Under the pieces are notes generated by a model. That model saw nothing but the letters and a program-made list of their open reading frames with translations, did not search any database and was not told the origin of the DNA. From Deltaproteobacteria bacterium (lineage in GTDB: Bacteria > Desulfobacterota > Desulfobacteria > Desulfobacterales > Desulfatibacillaceae), in the NCBI GenBank assembly GCA_016235345.1, contig JACRLG010000013.1:117667-181666 (forward strand): a stretch of DNA of 64,000 nucleotides, in the 5' to 3' direction. Below are positions 53,531-62,697 of this stretch, in pieces. The position numbers and the translations under genes were made by a program. Every line of letters begins with the position of its first letter. Position 1 is the stretch's first letter.

Positions 53531-53654
53531 CTTAAGCAGGCTGGGTAAAAACGATGAAAGGGGAAGCGCGAGCCGAGCGGGAGATGCGATGTGCACAGTC
53601 ATGCACGGCTCGCGCCTGACACAGCAGTTCGCGTTTTTACACAGCCTGCCTAAG
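53531..53654 (-). repeat. Family A hairpin repeat, ferredoxin copy
   Basis: A 124-nt element. Outer arms pair from CTTA-GCAGGCTG through TAAAAACG; on the gene side the arm covers the whole TAG stop of the ferredoxin gene and the base pairs before it. GAACTGCTGTGTCAGGC is conserved; the CTTCCTTGCA part is eroded to CCCCTTTCAT. Inner stem GCGCGAGCCG with CGGCTCGCGC; apex GTGCA..TGCAC. Confidence 0.9.
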
Positions 53655-53838
53655 TTTCTTCTATGGTGATGGCACCCTGCTCGCAAACTTCCACGCAGCT
53701 TTCGCAGCCGAGGCACTCGTCGGCCTGGACGGCCACGGATTTTCCATCCTGCATTTCGTAAACGTCAACGGGGCAAACGTCCACGCACTCCTCGCAACCT
53801 ACGCACTTGTCATGATCGACGATGGGATTGAAAGCCAT
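53650..53838 (-). CDS. 2[4Fe-4S] ferredoxin
   Basis: A 62-residue clostridial-type ferredoxin. Two cluster motifs, CVGCEECVDVCP (residues 12-23) and CLGCESCVEVCE, in duplicated halves. AAAGGAGAC lies before the start. A low-potential electron carrier for the redox enzymes of an anaerobe. It is monocistronic. Confidence 0.95.
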   Translation of the reverse strand: MAFNPIVDHDKCVGCEECVDVCPVDVYEMQDGKSVAVQADECLGCESCVEVCEQGAITIEET

Positions 53839-54079
53839 GAGACTGTCTCCTTTCTGGGGTTGTCAAAAAACGCCTTGCGCGTTCTTCTAATGTGAAAGCC
53901 TTTCAAGTCTTTTTCAAGGCTGTTGGAAACCGGCAAAATTCGGCCTTGGCTTGGTTATAACAACAAATCCGGCGAGTCAAGGTTGAATTGCATGAAGATG
54001 CCAAAGGCGTTCGGAATACACCGCCAAGCGGCCCTGTGGCCGACAGCGATGCATTCGCCTCTGCTGCGGGGGGTGATTG
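53839..54079. other. Intergenic between ferredoxin gene and hybrid kinase end
   Basis: Holds the ferredoxin upstream region and no supported coding frame or clear terminator. Confidence 0.4.
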
Positions 54080-57000
54080 TCAGACGATTTCGACGCGGGT
54101 GAGAAAATCGCGCAGCTTTTCGACGTAGTCGGAAATCTTCTGGCTGTTTTTGCGGGCGGCGGCGTCTTCGATCACGGCTCCCAGGCGGCTTATTGCCTCG
54201 AATCCGAAGGCGTTGCCTTCGCCCTTCATGCGGTGGCCAAGGGTGCGCACCGTATCGAAATCCGAAGAGCCGAGGCAAACCATCATGGTGTCGGCGCTTT
54301 TCGCCAGTGTTTTCAGATATTGGGGGGCCAGCTCCTCCAGATCGGGGTTGACCCAGGCCAGAATGGGCTCGTCCCCGCCGATTCCGAGGGTGTCCATTAT
54401 GCGGTCGACCTCCTTTTTGGGGGCGACCGTCTTCTTGCCAAGTATTTGATGCAAAAGCATGGTGAGCAGGGAGTTCTTCTTGATGGGCTTGGCCAGGAGG
54501 GCGTCGAAGCCGGTGTCTATGTAGCGCACCTCGTCGTCTTCCTTGGCGTCGGCTGTCATGGCTATGATGGGGGTCTTCTTCTCCCGGTTCTCCTTCTCCC
54601 ACTTCCTTATGAGACTTAAGGCCTCATAGCCGTCCATCACCGGCATCTGCATGTCCATAAGGACCACGTCGAAGGGCTGGGCCATGAACTTTTCCACGGC
54701 CTTGGCCCCGTTTTCCGCGATGTGGATGCGGCAGGGGGTGTTTTTGAGATAGGCCCGTATGACGAAGCGGTTGGTCTCGGAATCCTCCACCAGAAGGATG
54801 TCTATGGGCGGCAGGCCCTCGCCGTCGTCGGCCTCGCCGCTCTTGTCGCCCCTTTCCTGGCGCACGGCGCTTCGCAGCACGCTGACCGCCTGGCCCTTTT
54901 TGAGGGGCTTTTTGAGAAAGTGGTGGATGCCGATTTCCCGCGCCCGTTCCACATCCTCGTGGGTGGCGGAAAAACCCAGAACCAGAACCGCCACGGGGCA
55001 GAGATGCTCGATCTTTATGATTTCGGCGGCTTCCAGCCCGTCCATGTCCGGCATGGTGCGCGAAATGAGCACGGCGTCAAAGGGCCGGGGGAGCATCCAG
55101 GCGTCCTTGAGAAGCGTTATGGCGCTCTGAGCGTCCTCCGCCTCGGTCACCCGCGCTCCGGCCTCGTTCAAGGCTTCCTTCAAAAGGTTGCGGCTCTTGG
55201 TGTCGTTGTCCGCCACCAGTATGGAGAGGTCCTTCAAGGGGGAGGAGGGCGAAGCGGCTTCGGCGCTTTTTTTCTGGCGCTCCAGAAAGGTGGTGAAACA
55301 CAGGGCGCAGCCGCCGCTTTCGTTGTTTTTGGCGAATATGGTTCCGCCCATGAGTTCCACCAGTTGGGCCGCGATCCTTAGCCCCAGGGCCTGGTCGCCC
55401 GCGCCCGACTGGGCTTCGCCGCCCATGCGCGCGAAAAAGGCGAAAAGCGCCGCGACGCTTTCGGTGGGGAGCCTTCCCTCGGCGCATTCCACGCAATACT
55501 GGACGCCTTCGCCCGAATCCTTCCTCAAGGGGTCCTTCACGGGCTGTACCGAGACCGAGACCTCGCCCACGGGGGCTATGCCGAGAATGGCTGCGGTGAC
55601 GTTGACCAGGACCTGCCTCAAGTGGAAGGGGTCGCCCAGAAGGTTGTGCGGGGTGTTTGGCATCACCTGGCAGAGAAGTTCCAGGTTTTTCTCGTGGGCC
55701 TTTTCCGCCATGGCCTCGCAGGTCTTTTCCACCAGTTCCAGAAGATTGAAGGGGATCTTTTCCAGTTCCAAGGTTCTGGCCTCCGCTTTGGAAAGAACCA
55801 GCATGTCGGCCACCAGGGTGAGCATACGCTCTCCTGCGGCCTTTAGGGTTTCCACGTATTCCCGCTGGGTGGGGGCAAGCTCCGTGGCAAGGAGAAGCTG
55901 GCCCATGCCCGTCACCGCGTTCATGGGGGTGCGCATCTGGCGGCCCAGGTCGCCCAGAAAGGTGCGGGTGGCCCGATGCCGGGCCTCGGCCTCTATCCTG
56001 GCCTTTTCCAGCTCCTCGGCCCGCCGACGTTCCGTGGCGTCCTCAAGGGAGCCTTCCAGAAGGGCCAGAAGGCCGCCCTCGTCGTAAACCGCCCTGGCCG
56101 AGATGTTACCGTGGCGAAGGGAGCCGTCGCTGGTTAGAAAGCATGTCTCGAAACCTGAAACCGAGCCTTTAGCCGAAATCTGGCGAAAAAAGTCCTCGCG
56201 CTTTTCCGGGGCCGCAAAAAAGGCCAGGGGGAAGTCCTCGACCCGTGAGATCAGTTGATCGGCTGATTCATAGCCCATGAGGCGCGCCATGGCGGGGTTG
56301 GCCGAAAGGATCCTGCCGTCGCCCGCGCACTGGAAAATGCCTTCCACCGCGTTTTCGAAAATGCCCCTGTATTTCTGCTCGGCTGCCTTCAGGCGGTCGA
56401 CTGCGGTCTTTTCCTCGGTGAAATCGACCGCCATGCCCTCTATGTTTTCGCCGTGGTCAACGAGCCTTGCGGAAAAGCGAATCCAGAAGGTGGTGTTGTC
56501 CTCGCGGTAGAACAGGGCCTCGAAGGAATCCACCGTGCCTTTTTCCAGAAGCAGGCGTTTCAGTTCCTCGCGCTGTTCCGGGTTGACGTAGCGTTCCGAG
56601 CCCAGGCGGATTTCCGGGACCACATCAGAGGAGGCGAAACCCAGCATTCTGGCGAAACGGTTGTTACACGTGATAATCCGGCCTTCGGGAAAGGTGGTCT
56701 TGTAAAGGCCCACCGTGGCGTCGCCGTAGAGCTTGCGGAACTCCTCCTCGCTCTGGGAAAGTGCGGCCTGGGCGGACCTTCGCTCCTCGATTTCGGTGGT
56801 GAGCCTTTGGCGCGACTCGTGGAGCCTGGCGGTCATGTCGTTGAACACGGCGGCCAGCTCGCCGGTTTCGTCGCTGGTCATCACCGGGACCCGCATGGAC
56901 AGGTCGCCTTCCGCGACCCTCCGCGCGGCCTGGGTGAGGCCCGCTATGGGCGAGGCAAGACGGCGGCCCAGCAAAAGCCCCAGCACCACGGCCAGAAGCA

Positions 57001-57631
57001 TGGTGAAGGCCAGGACGAAAATAGCCCGGACACGGAAAAGGATCAGGCTTTCGAGGATGGAGCCCGCCGCTATATCGACTCCGATGATGCCTTCCCGGCG
57101 GCCCTGGGCGTCGTAAAAGGGAGCGTAGCCGGAAAGCCAGGTTCCCCGCTTATCGGCGTAGAAGCCGTTTTCCACCAAAGGCTCGGCAAGGGTGTCGAAA
57201 TTGCTTATAAGGGCCTTGCTCGCGGTCTTGTAGACCTCGCCTATGTGGGCCATTTCGCCTGATCGAGTGGTTGCGTCCACCACGAAGACGATTTCGCCCT
57301 TTTCATTTTTCCGCATGGTGCGGACATGGCGCACCTCGGTTGCGCGGCCCCGGACCCGCTGGAGGGATTCCCGAATCCTGCGGTACTGGTCGGTGCTTTC
57401 CTGGGACGGATGGGTGAGGAGCGCGTGGGCCTCGGCGTCCACCAGAAGAGCGGACACGGCGGCCACGTCCCTCAAGCGCACCCGGATGTCCTCTTTAAGG
57501 CGGCCCCTGACTTCGGAATAGAGGGCATAGGTCAGCATTGCCGCTATGAGGGTGGCGAACACCGCAAATGACGCCGCCAGCTTGATGGTCAGGGAGACGG
57601 TGCGCTTTTTCCCTGCTTGTTCTTTGGCCAT
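54080..57631 (-). CDS. Hybrid sensor kinase with degenerate kinase core, two receivers and Hpt
   Basis: An 1183-residue membrane sensor. Order: TM helix (~12-34), periplasmic domain with single-cache-like features, TM (LAFTMLLAVVLGLLLG), HAMP, two PAS domains, HisKA-like, HATPase-like, REC1, REC2, Hpt. The H-box reads FLGDLGRQMRTPMN, so the phosphoacceptor His is Arg. The ATPase N-box Asn and DxGxG are lost. REC1 has ISRTMP where Asp is expected. REC2 (LMDMQMP) and Hpt (LGHRMKGEG) keep their residues. It looks like a pseudokinase that can still relay or sink phosphate. Start at 57631 agrees with a promoter 45 nt upstream. Confidence 0.85.
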   Translation of the reverse strand: MAKEQAGKKRTVSLTIKLAASFAVFATLIAAMLTYALYSEVRGRLKEDIRVRLRDVAAVSALLVDAEAHALLTHPSQESTDQYRRIRESLQRVRGRATEVRHVRTMRKNEKGEIVFVVDATTRSGEMAHIGEVYKTASKALISNFDTLAEPLVENGFYADKRGTWLSGYAPFYDAQGRREGIIGVDIAAGSILESLILFRVRAIFVLAFTMLLAVVLGLLLGRRLASPIAGLTQAARRVAEGDLSMRVPVMTSDETGELAAVFNDMTARLHESRQRLTTEIEERRSAQAALSQSEEEFRKLYGDATVGLYKTTFPEGRIITCNNRFARMLGFASSDVVPEIRLGSERYVNPEQREELKRLLLEKGTVDSFEALFYREDNTTFWIRFSARLVDHGENIEGMAVDFTEEKTAVDRLKAAEQKYRGIFENAVEGIFQCAGDGRILSANPAMARLMGYESADQLISRVEDFPLAFFAAPEKREDFFRQISAKGSVSGFETCFLTSDGSLRHGNISARAVYDEGGLLALLEGSLEDATERRRAEELEKARIEAEARHRATRTFLGDLGRQMRTPMNAVTGMGQLLLATELAPTQREYVETLKAAGERMLTLVADMLVLSKAEARTLELEKIPFNLLELVEKTCEAMAEKAHEKNLELLCQVMPNTPHNLLGDPFHLRQVLVNVTAAILGIAPVGEVSVSVQPVKDPLRKDSGEGVQYCVECAEGRLPTESVAALFAFFARMGGEAQSGAGDQALGLRIAAQLVELMGGTIFAKNNESGGCALCFTTFLERQKKSAEAASPSSPLKDLSILVADNDTKSRNLLKEALNEAGARVTEAEDAQSAITLLKDAWMLPRPFDAVLISRTMPDMDGLEAAEIIKIEHLCPVAVLVLGFSATHEDVERAREIGIHHFLKKPLKKGQAVSVLRSAVRQERGDKSGEADDGEGLPPIDILLVEDSETNRFVIRAYLKNTPCRIHIAENGAKAVEKFMAQPFDVVLMDMQMPVMDGYEALSLIRKWEKENREKKTPIIAMTADAKEDDEVRYIDTGFDALLAKPIKKNSLLTMLLHQILGKKTVAPKKEVDRIMDTLGIGGDEPILAWVNPDLEELAPQYLKTLAKSADTMMVCLGSSDFDTVRTLGHRMKGEGNAFGFEAISRLGAVIEDAAARKNSQKISDYVEKLRDFLTRVEIV

Positions 57632-58012
57632 TGCCTTCTTGTCCGCCCGGTCTTTTTGAAGTTCTCCCCCCGCTATCCTGTTATAATAACCCCATTGCCC
57701 TTGTTTGGCAAAGACTTTTGTAACGCGCTGCGTCGCCAAGGGCCTGGGGGAGAGACAGAGGATACGACACCTGGTATTAAACAATAAAAGATGGCCGGGA
57801 TAAAGAAAATAATTCATCCTGCAGGCTCCGGGCGCAAGGGGGCGGACAAATGCCGGCGAGGACGTCTGGGGCCTTGTTTCCCGGCCTTCCGGCGTGATAC
57901 CATAATTTCAGCCGAAGCTCGCAGGCTCCGGGCCGAATCGAGTTTCGGATCGTCGGCAAACCACAAAGCGGAGTTTGGGTCCGGCGGTAAATTTTCACGC
58001 GGAGAGAGCTGG
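57632..58012. other. Divergent intergenic region, kinase and FecR genes
   Basis: Contains the kinase promoter (57683-57711) and the FecR-gene ribosome site (GGAGAGAG). No supported coding frame; the open frame from 57791 is an upstream extension of the FecR gene without a ribosome site. Confidence 0.5.
57683..57711 (-). promoter_or_regulatory. Sigma-70-type promoter for the hybrid kinase gene
   Basis: Minus strand TTGCCA (57706-57711), a 17-nt spacer and TATTAT (57683-57688). Transcription would start near 57675, just upstream of the ATG at 57631, which supports that start over the longer open frame. Confidence 0.65.
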
Positions 58013-59155
58013 ATGAAATCGATCTTGTCAAGAGGGGCGTTCCTTGCTGTGGCGATACTTTGTCTTGTATTGACCGCCGACTCATTTCCGGCGACCGGGG
58101 CGGCCGGACGGGTGGAGGAGGCCTCAGGCTCTGTGTGGGTGGAGCGCGGCGGCGGCAGGAGGGCGATCGGCCGGTCAGCGGCCATCCATTACGGAGACAC
58201 CCTCATAACCGGCAAGGACGGCCGGATCCGCTTCACCCTTACTGACGCGGGCTCCTTCACCCTAGAATCCGACACCAGTGTCAGCATCGACGAATTGTTC
58301 GAAGAGGCCGAGGACGAGCCGATGGTGCTGCGGATGGCGGCAGGATACCTGTGGGCCAGGGTCAGCCGCCTGTCGTCTTCGCCGAGGCGCCTTGAAATCC
58401 ACACGCCCACGGTCATCGCCGGTGTGCGCGGAACCGAGTTCGAGCTCGCCGCAGCAGCAGATGGCAGCGCGGCGATGGCTGTGGACGAGGGTTCCGTCGA
58501 AATGGCCGTGGATGGGGAGACCTTGTTGGTGGACAAGGGGTCAATGGCCGAGGTCGATGCAGATACCGGGAAAGGCTCCCTGGCCCCCGCACCGGAAAGA
58601 CGACGGCGGGACTGGATGGCCTGGCGGGCGGAGCGGGCCGTGCGGCTTCCGGACCGGCTTCCCATGGTCATTGAACGCGCCGCCGCCAAGGTGAGCCGCA
58701 TGGAACGGGAGCTTTCCGTCCTGGGCGGGTCGGTGTTCGGCAAGGCTGATGACCTGGCAGGGGCCTTGGAGGATACCAGGGCCGCTTTAGGAAAAAAAGG
58801 AAGCAAGGCCGCTCTCAGGCAGGCTCGGCTTGCGGCCGGCAAGGCCGGACTGGCGCTTCGCCGGGAGGTCCGGGCCTATAGGCGCGCTTTGAACCGCCTG
58901 CGCGTGGATGTGAATTTTGCGAGGACCCTCGAACACTCCCTGGAAACCGCCGGAGACCGGGTGCCCCCTGAAACAGCCGCCCTGTTGCGCGGCAGGCTGG
59001 CGGAGACATTGCAGACCGGAGACCGCCTCATCCTGGAAGCGAGGCAGTTACGGGAACGGGTGATAGGGCTCTTCCGCAGCCTGTACCGCACAACCGGGGG
59101 GCAGGCGACGGATAAGAGGCCCGCAGGCAAGAAAGCCGGGGCTGCTCCCCGATAA
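58013..59155 (+). CDS. FecR-domain exported protein
   Basis: A 380-residue protein. After a signal peptide (FLAVAILCLVLTADSFPATG) comes a FecR-type domain (GRVEEASGSVWVERGG, GDTLITGKDGRIRFTLTDAGSFTLE, HTPTVIAGVRGTEFEL). The C-terminal ~200 residues are basic and helical, probably coiled coil (RALNRLRVDVNFARTLEHSLE). Unlike true FecR it is exported by a signal peptide and has no sigma factor beside it. Divergent from the hybrid kinase. Confidence 0.85.
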   Translation: MKSILSRGAFLAVAILCLVLTADSFPATGAAGRVEEASGSVWVERGGGRRAIGRSAAIHYGDTLITGKDGRIRFTLTDAGSFTLESDTSVSIDELFEEAEDEPMVLRMAAGYLWARVSRLSSSPRRLEIHTPTVIAGVRGTEFELAAAADGSAAMAVDEGSVEMAVDGETLLVDKGSMAEVDADTGKGSLAPAPERRRRDWMAWRAERAVRLPDRLPMVIERAAAKVSRMERELSVLGGSVFGKADDLAGALEDTRAALGKKGSKAALRQARLAAGKAGLALRREVRAYRRALNRLRVDVNFARTLEHSLETAGDRVPPETAALLRGRLAETLQTGDRLILEARQLRERVIGLFRSLYRTTGGQATDKRPAGKKAGAAPR

Positions 59156-59381
59156 GGGCGGAGCCTAATCATGAGTCATCAGGGCCGCCCTTCCCGAATA
59201 CAGCGCAATGCCCTGTTTCCGGCTGATGTGGAGGGATGCCTCCATAATTTTTGTTCCCTCCGTCAAAGGTTCGAACATCCGGCACGGCAATTGCTTCATT
59301 TCTGCAAGGCGGGTTCCGCCTCCGGTCGACAATCTTCAACGGGCCGCACATGGCCCGAATTAACTCAAACGGAGGAGATTT
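59156..59381. other. Spacer before acyl-CoA ligase
   Basis: No gene. It ends in the strong ribosome site GGAGGAG of the ligase. Short inverted repeat GGCGG-gttcc-GCC near 59308. Confidence 0.4.
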
Positions 59382-61073
59382 ATGGGTTCGGCAGAAAATT
59401 TCGTCAAGGCCCGCGATTTTCTCATCGAAAACCGCGAAAACTACGAAGCGGCCTACAAGGGGTTCAAATGGCCCGTAATGCCGCAGTTCAACTGGGCGCT
59501 GGATTTTTTTGACAGGGAGGCTTTGGGCAACGACGGCGTGGCCCTCTGGGTGGTGGAGGAATCGGGAGCCGAGACCAGGCTCACCTTTGCGGAGCTTTCC
59601 GGGCGCTCCAACCGGGTGGCCAACTTTTTGAGGCGGCTCGGCGTAAAACGCGGCGACCGCATTCTGATCATGCTCCCGAACGTGACGGCTTTGTGGGAGA
59701 TCACCCTTGCCGCGATAAAACTCGGCGCGGTGGTGGGCCCGGCCACAACGCTTCTGGCCGAGGCGGACCTTGCCGACCGGATAGAGCGCGGCGGAATGCG
59801 GGTCGTCGTGACGGACCCGGACGGTGCCCCCAAGTTCGACGGGATTCCCGGCGACTACACCAGAATCATGGTGGGCGGGAGCCTCGACGGCTGGATCAGC
59901 TTTGAGGACGCCTTCAGGGAGGACGCGGGTTTTTCGCCGGACGGCCCCACCGGCTCCTCCGACCCCTTCCTTCTCTATTTCACCTCCGGCACCACGGCCA
60001 AGCCCAAGATGGTGCAGCACTCCCACGCAAGCTACCCGGTAGGCCACCTTTCCACCATGTACTGGGTGGGCCTGAAACCCGGCGATATCCACTTCAACAT
60101 CAGCTCCCCCGGCTGGGCCAAGCACGCCTGGAGCTCCTTTTTCGCGCCCTGGAACGCCGGGGCCACGGTCTTCGTCTACAACCAGGCCCGGTTCGACCCC
60201 AAAAAGACCCTTTCGGTCATCGCCCGCTCGTGCGTCACCACCCTCTGCGCCCCGCCCACCGTGTGGCGCTCCTTCATCCTTGAAGACCTGAAATCCTACC
60301 CGGTGAAGCTGCGCGAGCTGGTGGGCGCGGGCGAGCCCCTGAACCCGGAGGTCATCGATCAGGTGAAGGCCGCCTGGGGGCTCACCATAAGGGACGGCTA
60401 CGGCCAGACCGAAACCACCTGCCAGGTCGGAAACTCGCCCGGGCAGCCGGTGAAGCCGGGCTCCATGGGCAGGCCCATGCCGGGCTACGCCATAGCCCTT
60501 GTGGACGTGGAGGGGAAAGAGGCGGACGAGGGCGAGATAGGCATCCGCCTGAACCCCGCGCCCGTGGGAATCATGACCGGCTACCTGGATAACCCGGAGC
60601 GCACCAGCGAGCTTCTGGACGGCGATTATTTCCTCACCTCGGATGTGGCGGGCCGTGACAAGGAAGGCTATTTCTGGTACGTGGGCCGGGCCGACGACGT
60701 TTTCAAAAGCTCGGATTACCGCATAAGCCCCTTTGAGCTGGAAAGTGCCTTAATCGAGCACGAATGGGTGGCCGAGGCGGCGGTGGTGCCGAGCCCGGAC
60801 CCCATCAAACTTTCGGTTCCCAAGGCTTACGTGATGCTGAAACCCGGAATCGAGCCTTCCAAAGAAACCGCCTTTGCGATACTGAAATTTTTGCGCGATA
60901 GGCTCGCGCCCTATACGCGGGTGCGCAGGATCGAGTTCGCGGAGCTTCCCAAGACCATATCGGGAAAAATAAGGCGGGTGGACTTAAGAAAGGCCGAGGA
61001 GAGCGGCCGTTCGAGGGATGTGCGCGGAAAGCTGGAATTCTGGGAGAGCGATTTTCCCGATCTCAAGGCATGA
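59382..61073 (+). CDS. Medium-chain-type acyl-CoA synthetase (AMP-forming)
   Basis: A 563-residue ANL-superfamily ligase activating a carboxylic acid through an acyl-AMP. The P-loop-like motif is LYFTSGTTAKPKMVQHS, then GYGQTETT, the SDVAGRDKEGYFWYVGRADDVFKSSDYRI hinge and the catalytic Lys in TISGKIRR. The chain-length preference resembles MACS/ACSM enzymes more than acetyl-CoA synthetase. It likely feeds beta-oxidation with the acyl-CoA dehydrogenase and thiolase elsewhere in the window. Confidence 0.9.
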   Translation: MGSAENFVKARDFLIENRENYEAAYKGFKWPVMPQFNWALDFFDREALGNDGVALWVVEESGAETRLTFAELSGRSNRVANFLRRLGVKRGDRILIMLPNVTALWEITLAAIKLGAVVGPATTLLAEADLADRIERGGMRVVVTDPDGAPKFDGIPGDYTRIMVGGSLDGWISFEDAFREDAGFSPDGPTGSSDPFLLYFTSGTTAKPKMVQHSHASYPVGHLSTMYWVGLKPGDIHFNISSPGWAKHAWSSFFAPWNAGATVFVYNQARFDPKKTLSVIARSCVTTLCAPPTVWRSFILEDLKSYPVKLRELVGAGEPLNPEVIDQVKAAWGLTIRDGYGQTETTCQVGNSPGQPVKPGSMGRPMPGYAIALVDVEGKEADEGEIGIRLNPAPVGIMTGYLDNPERTSELLDGDYFLTSDVAGRDKEGYFWYVGRADDVFKSSDYRISPFELESALIEHEWVAEAAVVPSPDPIKLSVPKAYVMLKPGIEPSKETAFAILKFLRDRLAPYTRVRRIEFAELPKTISGKIRRVDLRKAEESGRSRDVRGKLEFWESDFPDLKA

Positions 61074-61090
61074 TGAATGATGGCCGTCCA

Positions 61091-61115
61091 ACCGGGGAAG
61101 CGCCCGCTTCCCCGG
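61091..61115. terminator. Hairpin between convergent genes
   Basis: ACCGGGGAAGCG-c-CGCTTCCCCGGT with no long U tract. Placed between the ends of the acyl-CoA ligase and the GMC oxidoreductase; probably a terminator for both. Confidence 0.6.
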
Positions 61116-61127
61116 TCGGAATGTACG

Positions 61128-62447
61128 TCAGACTTTCCGCTCCTCCGCTGTCGCCTCGCCGGTCAGCATCTTTCCGAAAAGGCGGGAGAGGCTCATAATG
61201 GTAAGCGAAGGCGGCACCCCCGGCGAGGACGGGATCACCGAGCCGTCGCACACGAAAAGGTTTTCGACGCTTGTGGAAAAGTTCCGGTCCACCGCCTCGC
61301 CCATGGCCGCAGTGCCGCCCGGATGCCCGCCTATGGAGGGGGCCACGGCTATTTCGCTTCTTTTGACCCCCGCCTTCATCAATATTTCGATGGAAAGGTC
61401 CGTGGCCCGCTTCATCCGGCGGATGTCGTTTTCGGTGAAAGGCTTGGAGATGGCCTCGTCCGCGTCTATTGAGCCCATGTGGTCGTCGGCCAGCTTCACG
61501 AAAAGCCCTATGCCGCGACGCAGTTTCGGGAGGCGCGGCAGGTTGTGGCGCATTATGTTGGCCCGCATGAAGGCCGTCATGCCCACGGCCTCGGCGGAGA
61601 TGTTGCCGATTATGAAGCCCTCGGTTTCGGCAAGGCTTTCAATGGCGTGGGTGAAGCTCATTTCCCTCCACGCCCCGCCCGCCAGCTTATCCGCGTAGCC
61701 CACGATTATGTTCATGGGGTCCATGTAGAATTTTCCGCCCACGCCTTTGATGCCCGAACGCTTGAGAAGGGCCGGTGTCCCCACCCCTCCGGCGGACACT
61801 ATCACCTTTTCGCTGCGGATGGTTTCGCCGTTTTTGAGGACCACCCCGCCCGCCCTGCCCTTTTCGATGAGCACCTTTTCCACCGGGGACGAGACCATGA
61901 GCTCCGCGCAGCTTTTCACGGCCTGATCCACGAAGACCCTGGTGGTCCACTTCGCGCCGTGGGCGCAGCCCAACATGCACCAGTCGCAGCCCACCACGCA
62001 TTTGTCCGGGTCTATGAACTTATCTTGGGGCTCGAAATGAAGGCCCATTTTGTAGGCGGCCTCACGCACCCTGTTTCCGCCGTGGGCGTGGGTGAAAAAG
62101 CGCTCCGGGAGCGTGTTCACGCCGATTTCTTTTCTCAGTTCCGCCACTTCCAGCGAAAAATCGAGCCCCATCTGTTTGTAAAGGCGATCGGGCGGGGAAA
62201 ACACGTTGGAGTTGTAGATAAGGGAGCTTCCGCCCACAGTGATGCCGCGAGCCACGTAAACGCCCTCCTTTGACCGGCAGAAAAGGCCCATGCCGTGCAT
62301 TATCCGTGGACCGAAGGGAAAGCCAAGGCCCTTTTCGTGCCGGGCTCCGCGCTCCACCATGAGAACCTTTTTCCCGGCCCGCGCCAAAGCCCGCGCCACG
62401 GGCGCTCCGCCGGGGCCTGTTCCCACGATTATGTAGTCGTATGCCAT
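61128..62447 (-). CDS. GMC-family oxidoreductase
   Basis: A 439-residue FAD-dependent oxidoreductase. The FAD fold is YIIVGTGPGGAPVARALARAG, then ITVGGSSLIYNSN. The C-terminal active-site region has GHPGGTAAMGEAVD and SVIPSSPGVPPSLTIM. A cysteine cluster, CVVGCDWCMLGC, near residue 150 is unusual for alcohol oxidases and could bind a metal cluster. The substrate is unknown. Confidence 0.85.
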   Translation of the reverse strand: MAYDYIIVGTGPGGAPVARALARAGKKVLMVERGARHEKGLGFPFGPRIMHGMGLFCRSKEGVYVARGITVGGSSLIYNSNVFSPPDRLYKQMGLDFSLEVAELRKEIGVNTLPERFFTHAHGGNRVREAAYKMGLHFEPQDKFIDPDKCVVGCDWCMLGCAHGAKWTTRVFVDQAVKSCAELMVSSPVEKVLIEKGRAGGVVLKNGETIRSEKVIVSAGGVGTPALLKRSGIKGVGGKFYMDPMNIIVGYADKLAGGAWREMSFTHAIESLAETEGFIIGNISAEAVGMTAFMRANIMRHNLPRLPKLRRGIGLFVKLADDHMGSIDADEAISKPFTENDIRRMKRATDLSIEILMKAGVKRSEIAVAPSIGGHPGGTAAMGEAVDRNFSTSVENLFVCDGSVIPSSPGVPPSLTIMSLSRLFGKMLTGEATAEERKV

Positions 62448-62502
62448 GTTCCGCCTCCAGTTGTTTTTACGGCAGGTGAAGGGCAGACAAGCGGTTGAAG
62501 TA

Positions 62503-62610
62503 ATTGTATAATCTTGCGTAGGTTGGGTGGTTCCGCGCGAAGCGCATGTTCATCCAACACCCTATATTCATTATACAATTGTTGGGTGAACCCTCGCCTT
62601 GCGGCTGAGC
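62503..62610. repeat. Family B palindromic repeat, second copy
   Basis: Left arm GTAGGTTGGGTGGTTC is identical to the copy at 7300, preceded by a shared ATTGTA-AAtCTTG flank. Inner stem TGTTCATCCAACA with TGTTGGGTGAACC. The right outer arm is missing. ATTGTATAAT (62503) and ATTATACAAT (62572) also pair. It lies before the dehydratase end. Confidence 0.75.
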
Positions 62611-62697
62611 GTCCAGGCAGCCGGTTGCCAGAGCCTGCCATAGTGTAGCCAACCGGCAAATATTTTACAATCGGAAAATTTAATTGCCGATAAAATT

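Noticed and set aside
59262..59300. tRNA-like GGTTCGAA string before the acyl-CoA ligase
   Set aside because: No matching acceptor, D or anticodon stems around it; no tRNA or rRNA gene was recognised anywhere in the window.
59169..60125. Minus-strand frame of 318 codons over the acyl-CoA ligase start
   Set aside because: Shadow of a strongly supported gene, with no ribosome site.
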